This document shows, in pieces, positions 1 to 7,607 of a DNA stretch of 33,223 nt; the first letter of the stretch is position 1; each line of letters starts with the position of its first letter. The stretch is from Myxococcales bacterium (lineage in GTDB: Bacteria > Myxococcota_A > Polyangia > Polyangiales > Polyangiaceae), in the NCBI GenBank assembly GCA_020430845.1, contig JAGQJA010000336.1, positions 13,607 to 46,829 on the forward strand, given 5' to 3'. The notes under the pieces were generated by a model that did not search any database, was not told the DNA's origin, and saw nothing but the letters and a program-made list of their open reading frames with translations. The position numbers and the translations under genes are program-made.

Positions 1-674
1 CCCTCCTCGGTGCGGAGCGAGGACGGCCCCGGCCCGTCGTCCGAAGGCGGTCCCGTCGCCGGCTCGTCCTCTCCGCGCTTCGCGATGCCGAAGTCGAGGA
101 GCTTGAGCGTGCCGCCCTTGCACACGAACATGTTCTCGGGCTTGACGTCGCGATGGACCAGGCCTCGCTCGTGCGCCGCGGCGAGAGCGCGCGCCGCGTC
201 GAGCAGCCAGCGCAGCTTGTCCGATGTCGTCGACGCGCCCCGGTCCATCACCCCGCGGAGGTCCTCGCCCTCGAGGAGCTCCATCGCGATGAAGACCTCT
301 CCGTCTGCCTCTCCGACCTCGAAGATGGTCACGGCGTTCGGGTGCGAGAGCGAAGCGGCGGCCCTCGCCTCTCGGAGCACGCGTCGGCTCCGCTGCGAGC
401 CCTCGTCGCCGTCCCCCGGGCGGAGGACCTTGAGGGCGACGGCGCGGTCGAGCACGGGATCGTAGGCGCGGAAGACGTCGCCCATGCCGCCGGAGCCGAG
501 CGGGCCGTCGATGCGGAACCGACCGACCGTGCTGGGCGCGTCGCGACCTGCGCCCGAGGAGCCGGACGGCGTGTGGGGCGTCGGCGCGGCCTCGGTCTGC
601 GCGAACCCGACGTCGCGGGTGTCCACGTCACCGTCGGGCGGGTCTGCAGGCACGTCGGGAGGATAGACCCACAT
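1..674 (-). CDS. Hanks-type Ser/Thr protein kinase, N-terminal part (runs off left edge)
   Basis: A eukaryotic-like Ser/Thr kinase; 224 residues are visible and the reading frame stays open through base 1, so the C-terminal half lies outside. The first ~45 residues are a Pro/Thr/Ala-rich linker. The kinase fold then begins with a glycine loop (GSGGMGDVFRAYD, about 60-72), the ATP-binding Lys82 in AVALKV, the catalytic loop HRDVKPEN (174-181, Asp176) and DFG at 194-196. All catalytic residues visible so far are intact, so it should be active. The HRD plus DFGIAK pattern is that of the PknB-like bacterial family; substrates cannot be told. The ATG at 674 is the first in-frame start. The upstream neighbour (697-1884) is on the same strand with a 22-nt gap, so the two may be co-transcribed. 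Confidence 0.9.
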   Translation of the reverse strand, partial: MWVYPPDVPADPPDGDVDTRDVGFAQTEAAPTPHTPSGSSGAGRDAPSTVGRFRIDGPLGSGGMGDVFRAYDPVLDRAVALKVLRPGDGDEGSQRSRRVLREARAAASLSHPNAVTIFEVGEADGEVFIAMELLEGEDLRGVMDRGASTTSDKLRWLLDAARALAAAHERGLVHRDVKPENMFVCKGGTLKLLDFGIAKRGEDEPATGPPSDDGPGPSSLRTEE

Positions 675-696
675 CGCGCACGGCGCACCGGATCGC

Positions 697-1884
697 TCAG
701 CGGCTCAGCTCCCGATCGAGCTCTTCGAGGAACACGCGCCCGTCCTCCGGGATGAACGTCTCGAGGATGCCGAGGACGAAGAGGCGCTTCGAGAACGTGT
801 CGTCACGCCACGCGTCGGTGAAGGGCTCCACCTTCTTGGTGAACGTGAGCGCCTCGGTGTCGAGCACCGACTTGTCGTAGTAGTAGAAGAGCGACGGCTT
901 GGCGACGTCGAGCGCGCGGGCGACGTGCACGAACTGCCACAAGAAGCTCGACCCGACGAAGAGCGTCGGCACGCGGAGCGTCGCGCCCGCGCGGAGCCCC
1001 GAGAGGCGCGCGACCGTCACGTCCGCGGGCTTGCGATCCCACGTGTTGAGCAGGCGGAAGAGGTCGAAGGGCTCCTCGTCGATCGAGGGGTCTTGCAGGG
1101 TCGTCGTCGCGCAGTCGAGGTGCTCGTCGCCGAGCTCGGGCATCTCGGCCCGCGCGAGCGCGAAGACGGCGTCGAGCGTGAGGCACCCGGCCGCGGCGGT
1201 CCAGTGGCGGCCGGTGCGCGGGAATGCTCCGGGGCGCTTCTCGAGCATGGCGCGCGCGTCGACGAACGGAGCCCCCTCGGCGCGGAGCGTGGCCACGAAC
1301 GCCCCGTAGATGTTCTCGTCGGACGCGCCGAACACCCCGCGTCGTCGCCACGCGAGCGGCACGGCGTCGCGGTGGAGCGAGGTCTTCGCCGGGATCACCA
1401 CGGGGACCAGCACCACGCCGCGCGCGCGGAGCCGAGCGCGGACGCTCGCGAGCTTGTGGGCGATGGCGCGCGCCGCGTCGGGCGGATCGGAGCGGTTCAC
1501 GAGCTCCACGTCCTCGCGGCTGAACAGCACGCCGCGTTCGCCGACGACGACGCTCTCGGCCGAGCGCGGCTGTCCGAAGAGCGCCATCACGAGGGAGTTG
1601 TCGGAGCGCACCGCGTACCCGCGCAGACCCCACCGCTGCTCGTACCACGCGAGGAACGCGCGCTGGAAGGTCTCGTCCCGCCACGCTCGCCAGGCCAGCG
1701 GCGGCCGCTCCGCGCCGACCTCGACGCCGAAGAGCTTCGCGTCGGGCGTGAGGCGAAGGGCGCCGTTGAGCGTCCCGGCGCCCGCGACGGCGAGCATCAC
1801 CACGACGTACGCGAGCTTGGCGATGATGTGGGCAGGCGGGCGCATACGTCGGTGGACTGCGCGGCGTCGGCGCGCGTAACGCAC
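697..1884 (-). CDS. AlgJ/AlgX-like SGNH-fold acyltransferase/hydrolase
   Basis: A 395-residue protein with an N-terminal membrane anchor (about residues 20-40) and an SGNH-type domain resembling the AlgX/AlgJ family, whose members O-acetylate exopolysaccharides in the periplasm. Family-like landmarks are GVLFSRED, VPVVIPAKTSLHRDAVP, the TGRHWTAAAG block and LFVGSSFLWQF, which carries the likely nucleophile Ser in a GSSF context. In AlgX the HW block carries a catalytic Asp two residues before the His (DTHW); here that place is Gly (GRHW), so activity is uncertain. The start used is GTG 1884; an in-frame ATG at 1845 would trim 13 basic residues, and neither has a clear ribosome binding site. 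No AlgI/MBOAT membrane partner is seen nearby. The substrate is unknown. Confidence 0.75.
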   Translation of the reverse strand: MRYARRRRAVHRRMRPPAHIIAKLAYVVVMLAVAGAGTLNGALRLTPDAKLFGVEVGAERPPLAWRAWRDETFQRAFLAWYEQRWGLRGYAVRSDNSLVMALFGQPRSAESVVVGERGVLFSREDVELVNRSDPPDAARAIAHKLASVRARLRARGVVLVPVVIPAKTSLHRDAVPLAWRRRGVFGASDENIYGAFVATLRAEGAPFVDARAMLEKRPGAFPRTGRHWTAAAGCLTLDAVFALARAEMPELGDEHLDCATTTLQDPSIDEEPFDLFRLLNTWDRKPADVTVARLSGLRAGATLRVPTLFVGSSFLWQFVHVARALDVAKPSLFYYYDKSVLDTEALTFTKKVEPFTDAWRDDTFSKRLFVLGILETFIPEDGRVFLEELDRELSR

Positions 1885-1927
1885 ACTACTACCGCTGAGA
1901 TCGATGGAGGAGCACGTCGGCGCCGTC

Positions 1928-1933
1928 TATCGT
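1928..1933 (+). promoter_or_regulatory. -10-like element TATCGT, 6 nt before a start codon
   Basis: TATCGT lies 6 nt upstream of the ATG at 1940, which would put the transcription start at or next to the start codon. No convincing -35 is visible. The same hexamer precedes the RDD gene start at 21399. Confidence 0.3.
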
Positions 1934-1939
1934 TGCACG

Positions 1940-2899
1940 ATGGGGAAGCTTCGATGGGGATGGGCGGCGTGGGCTCTGGTGACGGGGCTCCTGGTGGCGT
2001 GCGGGGGCGACGAGGGAGGGGCACCCGGCGCTTCGCCTGTCGGTGAGGACGGCGGCCCCGGCGGTCCCCCACCGACGCCTACCGGAGTCCCCGACGGCGG
2101 CGGCCCGCAGGCCGACGGCGGCGGCGGTGGAGACGGCGGAGATGGTGGGCCTGGCTACGACGTGGCCGCGCTGCCGGGCCTCGTGCTCTGGCTCGATCAG
2201 GCCTCGGCGGGCACATCGCCCACCACGTGGTCGGACAAGTCCGGCAAGGGCCACGACGCGAAGACCGGCGGCGGGTGCGCCAGCCCCGATCGCAACGCGC
2301 CCGTGCTGAAGGGCATCAAGGCGCTCGGGTTCCACGAGACGGAGTGCTTCTCGATCGCGGACCACCCCGACTTCCAGTGGGGGACCGGCGACTTCTACGT
2401 CGCGACCGTCGCGCACAACAACTACAACGATCCCACCGGCGCTGGCGGCACCACGTTCACGTATCCGGACGGGCGCTTCACGCGACGCCGCTTCGGAGAG
2501 ATGTTCTCCAAGATCCCGTCTGGGTTCGGGCCCGGCCCGACGGTCGTCTTCAACGACTGGACGGACCGATCCTACAAGTGGGTGGGCTCGGTCGACGTCA
2601 CGCAGATGGTCAAGACGCCGGCGCCGGGGCGGTTCGCCGAGCCCGCGCACCTCGTGAGCTTCCGACGCAAGGGCGGCGTGCTGGAGCTGCGCATCGACGG
2701 CGTCGTCAAGTCGACCATGGCCGACGCCGGAGCCCCGATCGACGTGAGCGCGGTGGGCACTCCGGTGGCCATCGGCGGACGGCCCGGGCTCACCAACTTC
2801 GTGGGCGGCATCTGGGAGGTGGTCGCCGTCAAAGGCAGCCTCGACGACGCGCCGATGACCGCGCTCGAGAACCACATGAAGGCCAAGTACGGCCTCTGA
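1940..2899 (+). CDS. LamG/concanavalin-like domain lipoprotein
   Basis: A predicted 319-residue outer-surface or periplasmic lipoprotein. The signal peptide ends in a lipobox LLVAC with Cys21 as the lipid-modified residue. A Gly/Pro/Asp-rich linker (about 25-75) follows, then a beta-sandwich-type domain opening with PGLVLWLDQ and WSDKSGKGHDA. These are typical of LamG/ConA-like lectin-glucanase domains in myxobacterial and planctomycetal secreted proteins. The domain ends with the characteristic helix-like DDAPMTALENHMKAKYG. An earlier in-frame ATG at 1904 would add 12 residues and spoil the signal peptide, so ATG 1940 is preferred. A carbohydrate- or matrix-binding role is inferred from the fold only; no catalytic residues are recognisable. 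It is convergent with the next gene, 13 nt away. Confidence 0.8.
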   Translation: MGKLRWGWAAWALVTGLLVACGGDEGGAPGASPVGEDGGPGGPPPTPTGVPDGGGPQADGGGGGDGGDGGPGYDVAALPGLVLWLDQASAGTSPTTWSDKSGKGHDAKTGGGCASPDRNAPVLKGIKALGFHETECFSIADHPDFQWGTGDFYVATVAHNNYNDPTGAGGTTFTYPDGRFTRRRFGEMFSKIPSGFGPGPTVVFNDWTDRSYKWVGSVDVTQMVKTPAPGRFAEPAHLVSFRRKGGVLELRIDGVVKSTMADAGAPIDVSAVGTPVAIGGRPGLTNFVGGIWEVVAVKGSLDDAPMTALENHMKAKYGL

Positions 2900-2912
2900 C
2901 GCGCGGCGGACC

Positions 2913-3596
2913 CTACGGCCCGGCGCCGCCGTCGATGGGCGGAGGCGGCGGGTTGCAGCTCATCTCGGCGACGCTCCACGTGCCCTTCTCGAGATCGCAC
3001 TTGGCGTGGATGGTCGGCGTGCCGCCGCAGTCTCCGTAGCCGCACGACGGAGGGTACGCCTCGCCGCACGACGTGCACGGGTCGCCGTGCGAGGGCGCCG
3101 TCGACGGGCACGCGGCCTCGTACGGCTTGCGATCTCGCTGCCACTCCCCGTTGAAGCATGTATATACACGCGAATCGGGCTCTGACGTCGGCCTCTCGGC
3201 GCAGCTGTCCTTGAACGAGCACCGTGCCCCGGCCTGCACGCACGAGCGGCCGACCGTCGGCTCGACGTCTGGGCACGCGGGGGGCGGCGGGTTGCAGGTG
3301 GACGGGAGCGCGCGCCACGCGCCGTCGGTGCACACGTACGAGACGGGCCCGCAGACGATGCCCTCCGAGTAGCTGCACGGCGTCGTCGTGGAGCACGAGG
3401 CTCCGACGGTGGGCTGCGCGCCGGGGCACTGCGGGGTGGGCTTGGGCGGTGGCGGGTTGGTGATGAGCTCGCCGCCGCCCCCCGGGACGCTCTCGATCTT
3501 GCCCGCGCATCCCGCGAGCGAGGCCACGCCCGTGAGGGCGACGGCGGAGAACGTGACCACGAACGGGGCTCGGACGGGCTTGCGGCGCTTCGACAT
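2913..3596 (-). CDS. Cys-rich lipoprotein with three repeated modules
   Basis: A 227-residue lipoprotein. Basic N-terminus MSKRRKPVR, hydrophobic stretch, lipobox SLAGC with Cys30. A Pro-rich spacer leads into three imperfect modules. Each begins CPxxxPTVGxSC (third: CPSTAPSHGDPC), has internal Cys pairs and a Y/xC...W strand (VCTDGAW, TCFNGEW, KCDLEKGTW), and the first and third end in CNPPPP. The cysteines probably form disulfides outside the cytoplasm. I do not recognise an enzymatic family; similar Cys/Pro modules occur in secreted myxobacterial lipoproteins. ATG 3596 is the start because it gives a full signal peptide. A short AT-rich run (GTA TAT ACA) within the second module is out of character with the surrounding codon use. 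Confidence 0.8.
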   Translation of the reverse strand: MSKRRKPVRAPFVVTFSAVALTGVASLAGCAGKIESVPGGGGELITNPPPPKPTPQCPGAQPTVGASCSTTTPCSYSEGIVCGPVSYVCTDGAWRALPSTCNPPPPACPDVEPTVGRSCVQAGARCSFKDSCAERPTSEPDSRVYTCFNGEWQRDRKPYEAACPSTAPSHGDPCTSCGEAYPPSCGYGDCGGTPTIHAKCDLEKGTWSVAEMSCNPPPPPIDGGAGP

Positions 3597-3830
3597 GACG
3601 GTCTCGGCAGAGCACCGGGCGTGCCATTCGTTTCTGTCGTCGGTACGCGTACTTGCAGCCGCGCGGCTGGCACAGCTCGGCACGTCGCGGATCGGAGAGT
3701 CGCGCGCCGCGTGAGCGACGCGTGGACGCGATGTGAAACGTCTGCGCCCCCGCGGGCGCGCAGGAAGTCGGCGCGTCAGGGTGCCGTAGCGACTGTGGTG
3801 CGGTGATGGTTCGCCGCAGAGGGAGAGCGC

Positions 3831-6137
3831 GTGATCGAAGCGAGAGGGATGGAGACGGTGGCTCGGGCTCGCGGCTGGCGCGACGTGGCGGGGCGGCTGC
3901 CGACGGTCGTCGTGGCGTGCGCCGTCGCGGCGTCTTGGCTGTTGGTCACGCGCCTCGTCGAGCGCTGGCCGCTCGTCAGGATGGTGCAGCACGTCGTGGG
4001 CGAGCTGCGCGTGCTCCACCTCCATGGTCGCGCCCCGTGGGAGATGGCGGAGGACGTGCGGGCCGACGCGGCCCTCGTGTGCTGCCTGGCGATCGTCTCG
4101 ATCGTCCACCTCGTCGCGACGGCGCGCGTCCTACGCCGCGGCGCGCCGGGCAGCGTCCACGCGCCGGAGCTCGGAGCGTTTGCGGCGCCGTCGCTCGTGC
4201 TCGCCTCGCTCGCGTTCCTCGTCGTCGCTGCCTTCGGTCCGTCCTCCGCCGCACGCGCCGCCGCGGCAGGCCACCGCGGATCGCTCGTCTTCGTCGGCAC
4301 CGCGGCGTGCATCGGCGCGCTCGCCGCCGCCGCGTCGGGCGCTGTCGCCCTCGCGTGGCTCTTGGCCCGCGCGACGTCGTCGCGCGAGACGGCGTCGACG
4401 TCGCGAAAGGCGCTCGCCGGCTACGTGGCCTGCGCTGTGAGTGTGGTGGGCGCACACGTGGTGACGCGCCGCGCGGGGAGGGCCGAGCTGCTCGCGATCT
4501 TCGTGCTCGTGGCCCTGGCGGTCTGGCCGCGAGCGCGTCGCGCCGCGCTGCCGTCGGCCGCTCTCGTGGCGTCTGCGAGCTTCGACGTGGCCGGGGGGCT
4601 CGACCGGATCGCGCAGATCGTCCTCGGTGCTGTCGACGCTGCCCAGCCGGCGCGGATGCTCGACGCGGCCGTGGCCATCGAGCGCACGACGGCGCTCCTC
4701 GTCGTCCCGCAGCTGCTCGTCGCGTGGCTCCTGCTCGCCACGTCGCGCGCGCCGCAGTCGTCCCCCAAGCGTCGATGGGGCGCGGTGCTCGCGCTCGCGT
4801 TCCCGCTGCTCTTCGTGGGGGGCTCGGCGCGCTGGATCTCTCGCGCGCTCCGCGCGCCGCTCCTCGAATACGAACCGTGGCGCAGCGCCCTGCCGGTCGT
4901 GCCGTTCGAATCGTACGGACGCGTGCACCCGACGCGCCCACGCCTGGTGCTCGACGCCGGCGGACACGTCACGGGGTCGTCCTCTTCGGTGAGCGGCGCG
5001 AGCGTGGACGTCGTCGCCGACGCGCAGGCCCCGGCGCGCGCGGTCCTTCGCCGGCTCGAGCCCGGCGTGACGCACGCGCTCGTCGTCAGGGCGCCCACGA
5101 CGTCGCGCGGTTGGCGAGGCCTGGGCGGCGCGGACGCGGGCGGCCTCGCGTTTCGCGTCGGGCCTGCACCTCCCGCGGTGGGCGTGCTCGTCGCGCACGC
5201 CCGCGTCGCGCCCCGGGCCACGGTCGGCGAGCTTGCGACGGCGCTGGTCACGGCGAGCGCGAGCGCGCTCGAGCACGCGCAGCTCGGCCCGCACGCGGTG
5301 TCCGTCGTGGTCGAGATCGGCTCGACCGACGAAGAGCCGACAGAGGCGACGGCGAACGTCGCGCCGCTCCGCGCTCGCGCGCCGACGGCCAGCGGGGGCT
5401 GCAGCGCGAGCCGTGGGGCGCGTGGGGCGTCCGGGCGGCAGACGATCGACGTCGACCGTCGCGCGCGCTCGGTCCTCGTCGAGGTCCCTGAGAGCAGCGC
5501 GCCCGCCCCGCTGATCGTCGCGTTCCACGGCAACGGCGACAGCGGCGACGGGCTCCGAGAGCAGCTCGGGATGGAGCGCCGCGCGCGCGACGCGATCGTC
5601 GCGTACCCCGACGCGCTCGGGGGACGGTGGGACACGGACCACGCTCCGCCGGACAACGGCGACTTCCGGTTCGTCGACGCGCTCGTCGCGCACATCGCGC
5701 GTACATCTTGCGTCGACGTCGAGCGCGTGTACCTCGTCGGCTTCTCGCGCGGCGGCTACTTCGCGAGTCAGCTCGCGTGCCGGGCGGAGCGCGCGTACGC
5801 GGGGCTCCTTGTGTACTCGGGGGGCGCGGCGTACGGGAGCGATCTCGAGGACACCGACGGCATCGCACGGTGCGTCTCGCCGACTCCGGCCATCTTCGTG
5901 CACGGACTCACCGACGACGCCGTCGTGCCCGCCGAGGGGCGCGCGGGTCGTGACCTCTGGCGCGCAACCAACGGCTGCTTCGGCACGCCCGAGCGCGACG
6001 GCCCGGAGCCCTGTGTCGCGTGGTCGTCGTGCGCGTCGGGCGCCCCCGTCGCCTGGTGCGCCGTGTCGGGTCTCGGTCACGAGCCCTGGGCGGGCCTGCG
6101 CGATCCGAGCCCGTGGCACTTCTCGTGGGCGCGATGA
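3831..6137 (+). CDS. Multi-pass membrane protein fused to PHB-depolymerase/LpqC-like esterase
   Basis: A 768-residue two-part protein. Residues ~20-345 hold about eight hydrophobic segments. Residues ~350-530 form a soluble region whose end (ATVGELATALVTA...) faintly recalls ExbD-like folds, a weak resemblance only. Residues ~545-768 are an alpha/beta hydrolase of the LpqC/polyhydroxybutyrate-depolymerase/feruloyl-esterase type. This part has an oxyanion-region HGNGDSGDG, nucleophile elbow GFSRGG (Ser639), acid HGLTDDAVVP and base SGLGHEPW. The catalytic domain probably lies outside the cytoplasm, since it resembles secreted esterases and contains many Cys. The GTG at 3831 is chosen because GAGGGAGAG stands just upstream; the ATG at 3849 has its purine run touching it. 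The frame is continuous with no sign of a frameshift. Substrate unknown. Confidence 0.8.
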   Translation: MIEARGMETVARARGWRDVAGRLPTVVVACAVAASWLLVTRLVERWPLVRMVQHVVGELRVLHLHGRAPWEMAEDVRADAALVCCLAIVSIVHLVATARVLRRGAPGSVHAPELGAFAAPSLVLASLAFLVVAAFGPSSAARAAAAGHRGSLVFVGTAACIGALAAAASGAVALAWLLARATSSRETASTSRKALAGYVACAVSVVGAHVVTRRAGRAELLAIFVLVALAVWPRARRAALPSAALVASASFDVAGGLDRIAQIVLGAVDAAQPARMLDAAVAIERTTALLVVPQLLVAWLLLATSRAPQSSPKRRWGAVLALAFPLLFVGGSARWISRALRAPLLEYEPWRSALPVVPFESYGRVHPTRPRLVLDAGGHVTGSSSSVSGASVDVVADAQAPARAVLRRLEPGVTHALVVRAPTTSRGWRGLGGADAGGLAFRVGPAPPAVGVLVAHARVAPRATVGELATALVTASASALEHAQLGPHAVSVVVEIGSTDEEPTEATANVAPLRARAPTASGGCSASRGARGASGRQTIDVDRRARSVLVEVPESSAPAPLIVAFHGNGDSGDGLREQLGMERRARDAIVAYPDALGGRWDTDHAPPDNGDFRFVDALVAHIARTSCVDVERVYLVGFSRGGYFASQLACRAERAYAGLLVYSGGAAYGSDLEDTDGIARCVSPTPAIFVHGLTDDAVVPAEGRAGRDLWRATNGCFGTPERDGPEPCVAWSSCASGAPVAWCAVSGLGHEPWAGLRDPSPWHFSWAR

Positions 6138-6141
6138 GCGC

Positions 6142-7434
6142 TCACGTCCCGGGATCGGACGGCGCGCCCGCGTCTGCGGGCTCACTCGGCGGGTCGCAAG
6201 GCGGCAGCTCGACGGGCGGAACGTCTGCGGGCGGGGCGTCTGCGGGCGGGGCCGCAGGCGGGGCATCGGCGGGCGGCTCTGCGGGGGCGTGGTCTGCGGG
6301 GGGCGGCGCATCCGCGGGCGGAACGCTCGGGTCGGCGGGAGCGCGAGGGCTCTCGTTCGCGGGCGGCGGCTCGGCGGGACGCGGGCTCGCCTTGGCGAAG
6401 CGCACGCGGAGGTCTCCGGCGTACGAGACGTGCCGCGCGACGAGCGCGCCGACGACGCGCGTCGAGCCTGCGACCTCGAGGCTCGCGCGCGGCGCATACA
6501 CGAAGGCGCGGAAGTCGAGCTCGCCCGCGCCGCCGATGACCGAGCCCGCGCCGCCGACGTAGAGGCGAAACGCGGACGGGTCCTTGGCGTTGCCGGCCAC
6601 CAGGCTGCCGACCGCGTGGACGCGCCCGGCCACGAAGAGGTCGAGCGTGGCTCCCTCCGCGAGATCGAACGACGAGCGGCCGACGCTCTCGAGATCGCCG
6701 TCGACGAACACGCGGACGTTGCCCTCGATGTGCCACCGCGAGGTCCCCACGGCGGACGCGTTGGAGAAGTAGTAGCGCCCACCGCGGAGCGTGATGTCGC
6801 TCCGGCCCACGGAGCGGAGCTCGGGGTCGACGCCTCTGCGGGCGTCGTCGTTGTCGTCACGCGCGATCGCGACGGCGGCGGCGACGTCGAACGCGCGGCA
6901 TCCGCACGCGGGTGCCGTGGGCGCGCCCCAGCTCGCGCGGCCTCCCACGTGGCTGCCGCCGACGTGCCCGGAGTCTCCGCGCACGCGGAGCGTCCCACCC
7001 ACGTCGAGGCTGCCGACGGTGTCGAGATCCCCGCCGACGGACAAGTCACGGCCGACGTCCACCGAGCCTGCCGTGTCGAGATCGCCGCCGCAGACGAGAT
7101 CGTCGCGTACGCGGATGCTGCCCGCGTTCGAGACCTCGCCGCGCGCGAAGAGCGAGCCCGCGATGCGGGTGCCCGAGGCGCTCGACATGTGACCTTCGAT
7201 GCCGACGTCCGCGGCCTGGCCGTCCTCGGCCTCGGTGACGAGCGAGCCGGCCGCCTCGAGCTTGCCGCACACGCAGAGGGCGCGATCGAACAGACCTTCC
7301 GGCGCCGAGCGCGAGACGACGGCCTGGCCGAGCGACGCGTCGTCGCCGTCTCCCTCGCCGATCGAGATCGAGCAACCCGCGAGCGCGAACGCTCCGACCA
7401 CCGCACTGCCCCACATCGCCCATCGTCCGATCAT
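6142..7434 (-). CDS. Beta-helix (bactofilin-like) lipoprotein with Pro/Ala/Asp tail
   Basis: A 430-residue lipoprotein: signal peptide with lipobox ALAGC (Cys21). A long region of short repeats follows, such as EAAGSLV, SNAGSIRV, DTAGSVDVG and DTVGSLDVGG. These are typical of right-handed beta-helix, polymer-forming (bactofilin-like/DUF7305-like) folds, and a second repeat block occupies about residues 220-350. The last ~80 residues are (P)PADAPP-type low complexity. It probably forms a stiff envelope-attached rod; no enzyme motif is seen. ATG 7434 is preferred, with GAGGAG 12 nt upstream and a compact signal peptide; ATG 7446 (purine run adjacent) and GTG 7470 are alternatives. It converges with the esterase fusion, whose stop is 4 nt away. 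Confidence 0.75.
   Translation of the reverse strand: MIGRWAMWGSAVVGAFALAGCSISIGEGDGDDASLGQAVVSRSAPEGLFDRALCVCGKLEAAGSLVTEAEDGQAADVGIEGHMSSASGTRIAGSLFARGEVSNAGSIRVRDDLVCGGDLDTAGSVDVGRDLSVGGDLDTVGSLDVGGTLRVRGDSGHVGGSHVGGRASWGAPTAPACGCRAFDVAAAVAIARDDNDDARRGVDPELRSVGRSDITLRGGRYYFSNASAVGTSRWHIEGNVRVFVDGDLESVGRSSFDLAEGATLDLFVAGRVHAVGSLVAGNAKDPSAFRLYVGGAGSVIGGAGELDFRAFVYAPRASLEVAGSTRVVGALVARHVSYAGDLRVRFAKASPRPAEPPPANESPRAPADPSVPPADAPPPADHAPAEPPADAPPAAPPADAPPADVPPVELPPCDPPSEPADAGAPSDPGT
6223..6252 (-). repeat. Perfect 15-bp tandem duplication in low-complexity tail
   Basis: Two adjacent identical copies of GTCTGCGGGCGGGGC (6223-6237 and 6238-6252) within a wider degenerate tract to about 6320. On the coding strand they give the Pro-Ala-Asp-Ala-Pro repeats at the lipoprotein C-terminus. 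The length is a multiple of three, so copy-number change would keep the frame. Confidence 0.85.
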
Positions 7435-7585
7435 GTGCTTCGTCATCTCCTCGAGGGAGAGCGATTGCACCGGGCGGGCCAGGCGGCCGGCGGACGCTAT
7501 GCGTGTAGATTCAAGAACTTACGTCCTGACTGTGCGACGTCCGCGACGCGCGGTCGCGCGCACCCCCTCGTGGGGACCGGGGGGC

Positions 7586-7603
7586 CGCGTCACGGGCGAC
7601 GCG
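7586..7603 (-). terminator. Possible hairpin after isochorismatase-family gene
   Basis: A perfect 6-bp inverted repeat CGCGTC/GACGCG with a 6-nt loop begins 4 nt beyond the stop codon of the gene ending at 7608. There is no U-tract, so it is at best a weak or Rho-assisted terminator. Confidence 0.22.
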
Positions 7604-7607
7604 CCCT

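Noticed and set aside
3668-3684. Sigma-54-like TGGCAC upstream of the esterase fusion
   Set aside because: The -12 half does not contain the GC/TTGC expected at the right distance (GGCA instead), so it is not a credible -24/-12 promoter.
4131-7406. Very long open frame on the minus strand (over 1000 codons)
   Set aside because: It lies antisense to the esterase fusion and part of the beta-helix lipoprotein, gives an Arg/Ala/Ser-rich product without domains, and is expected in G+C-rich DNA where stops are rare.
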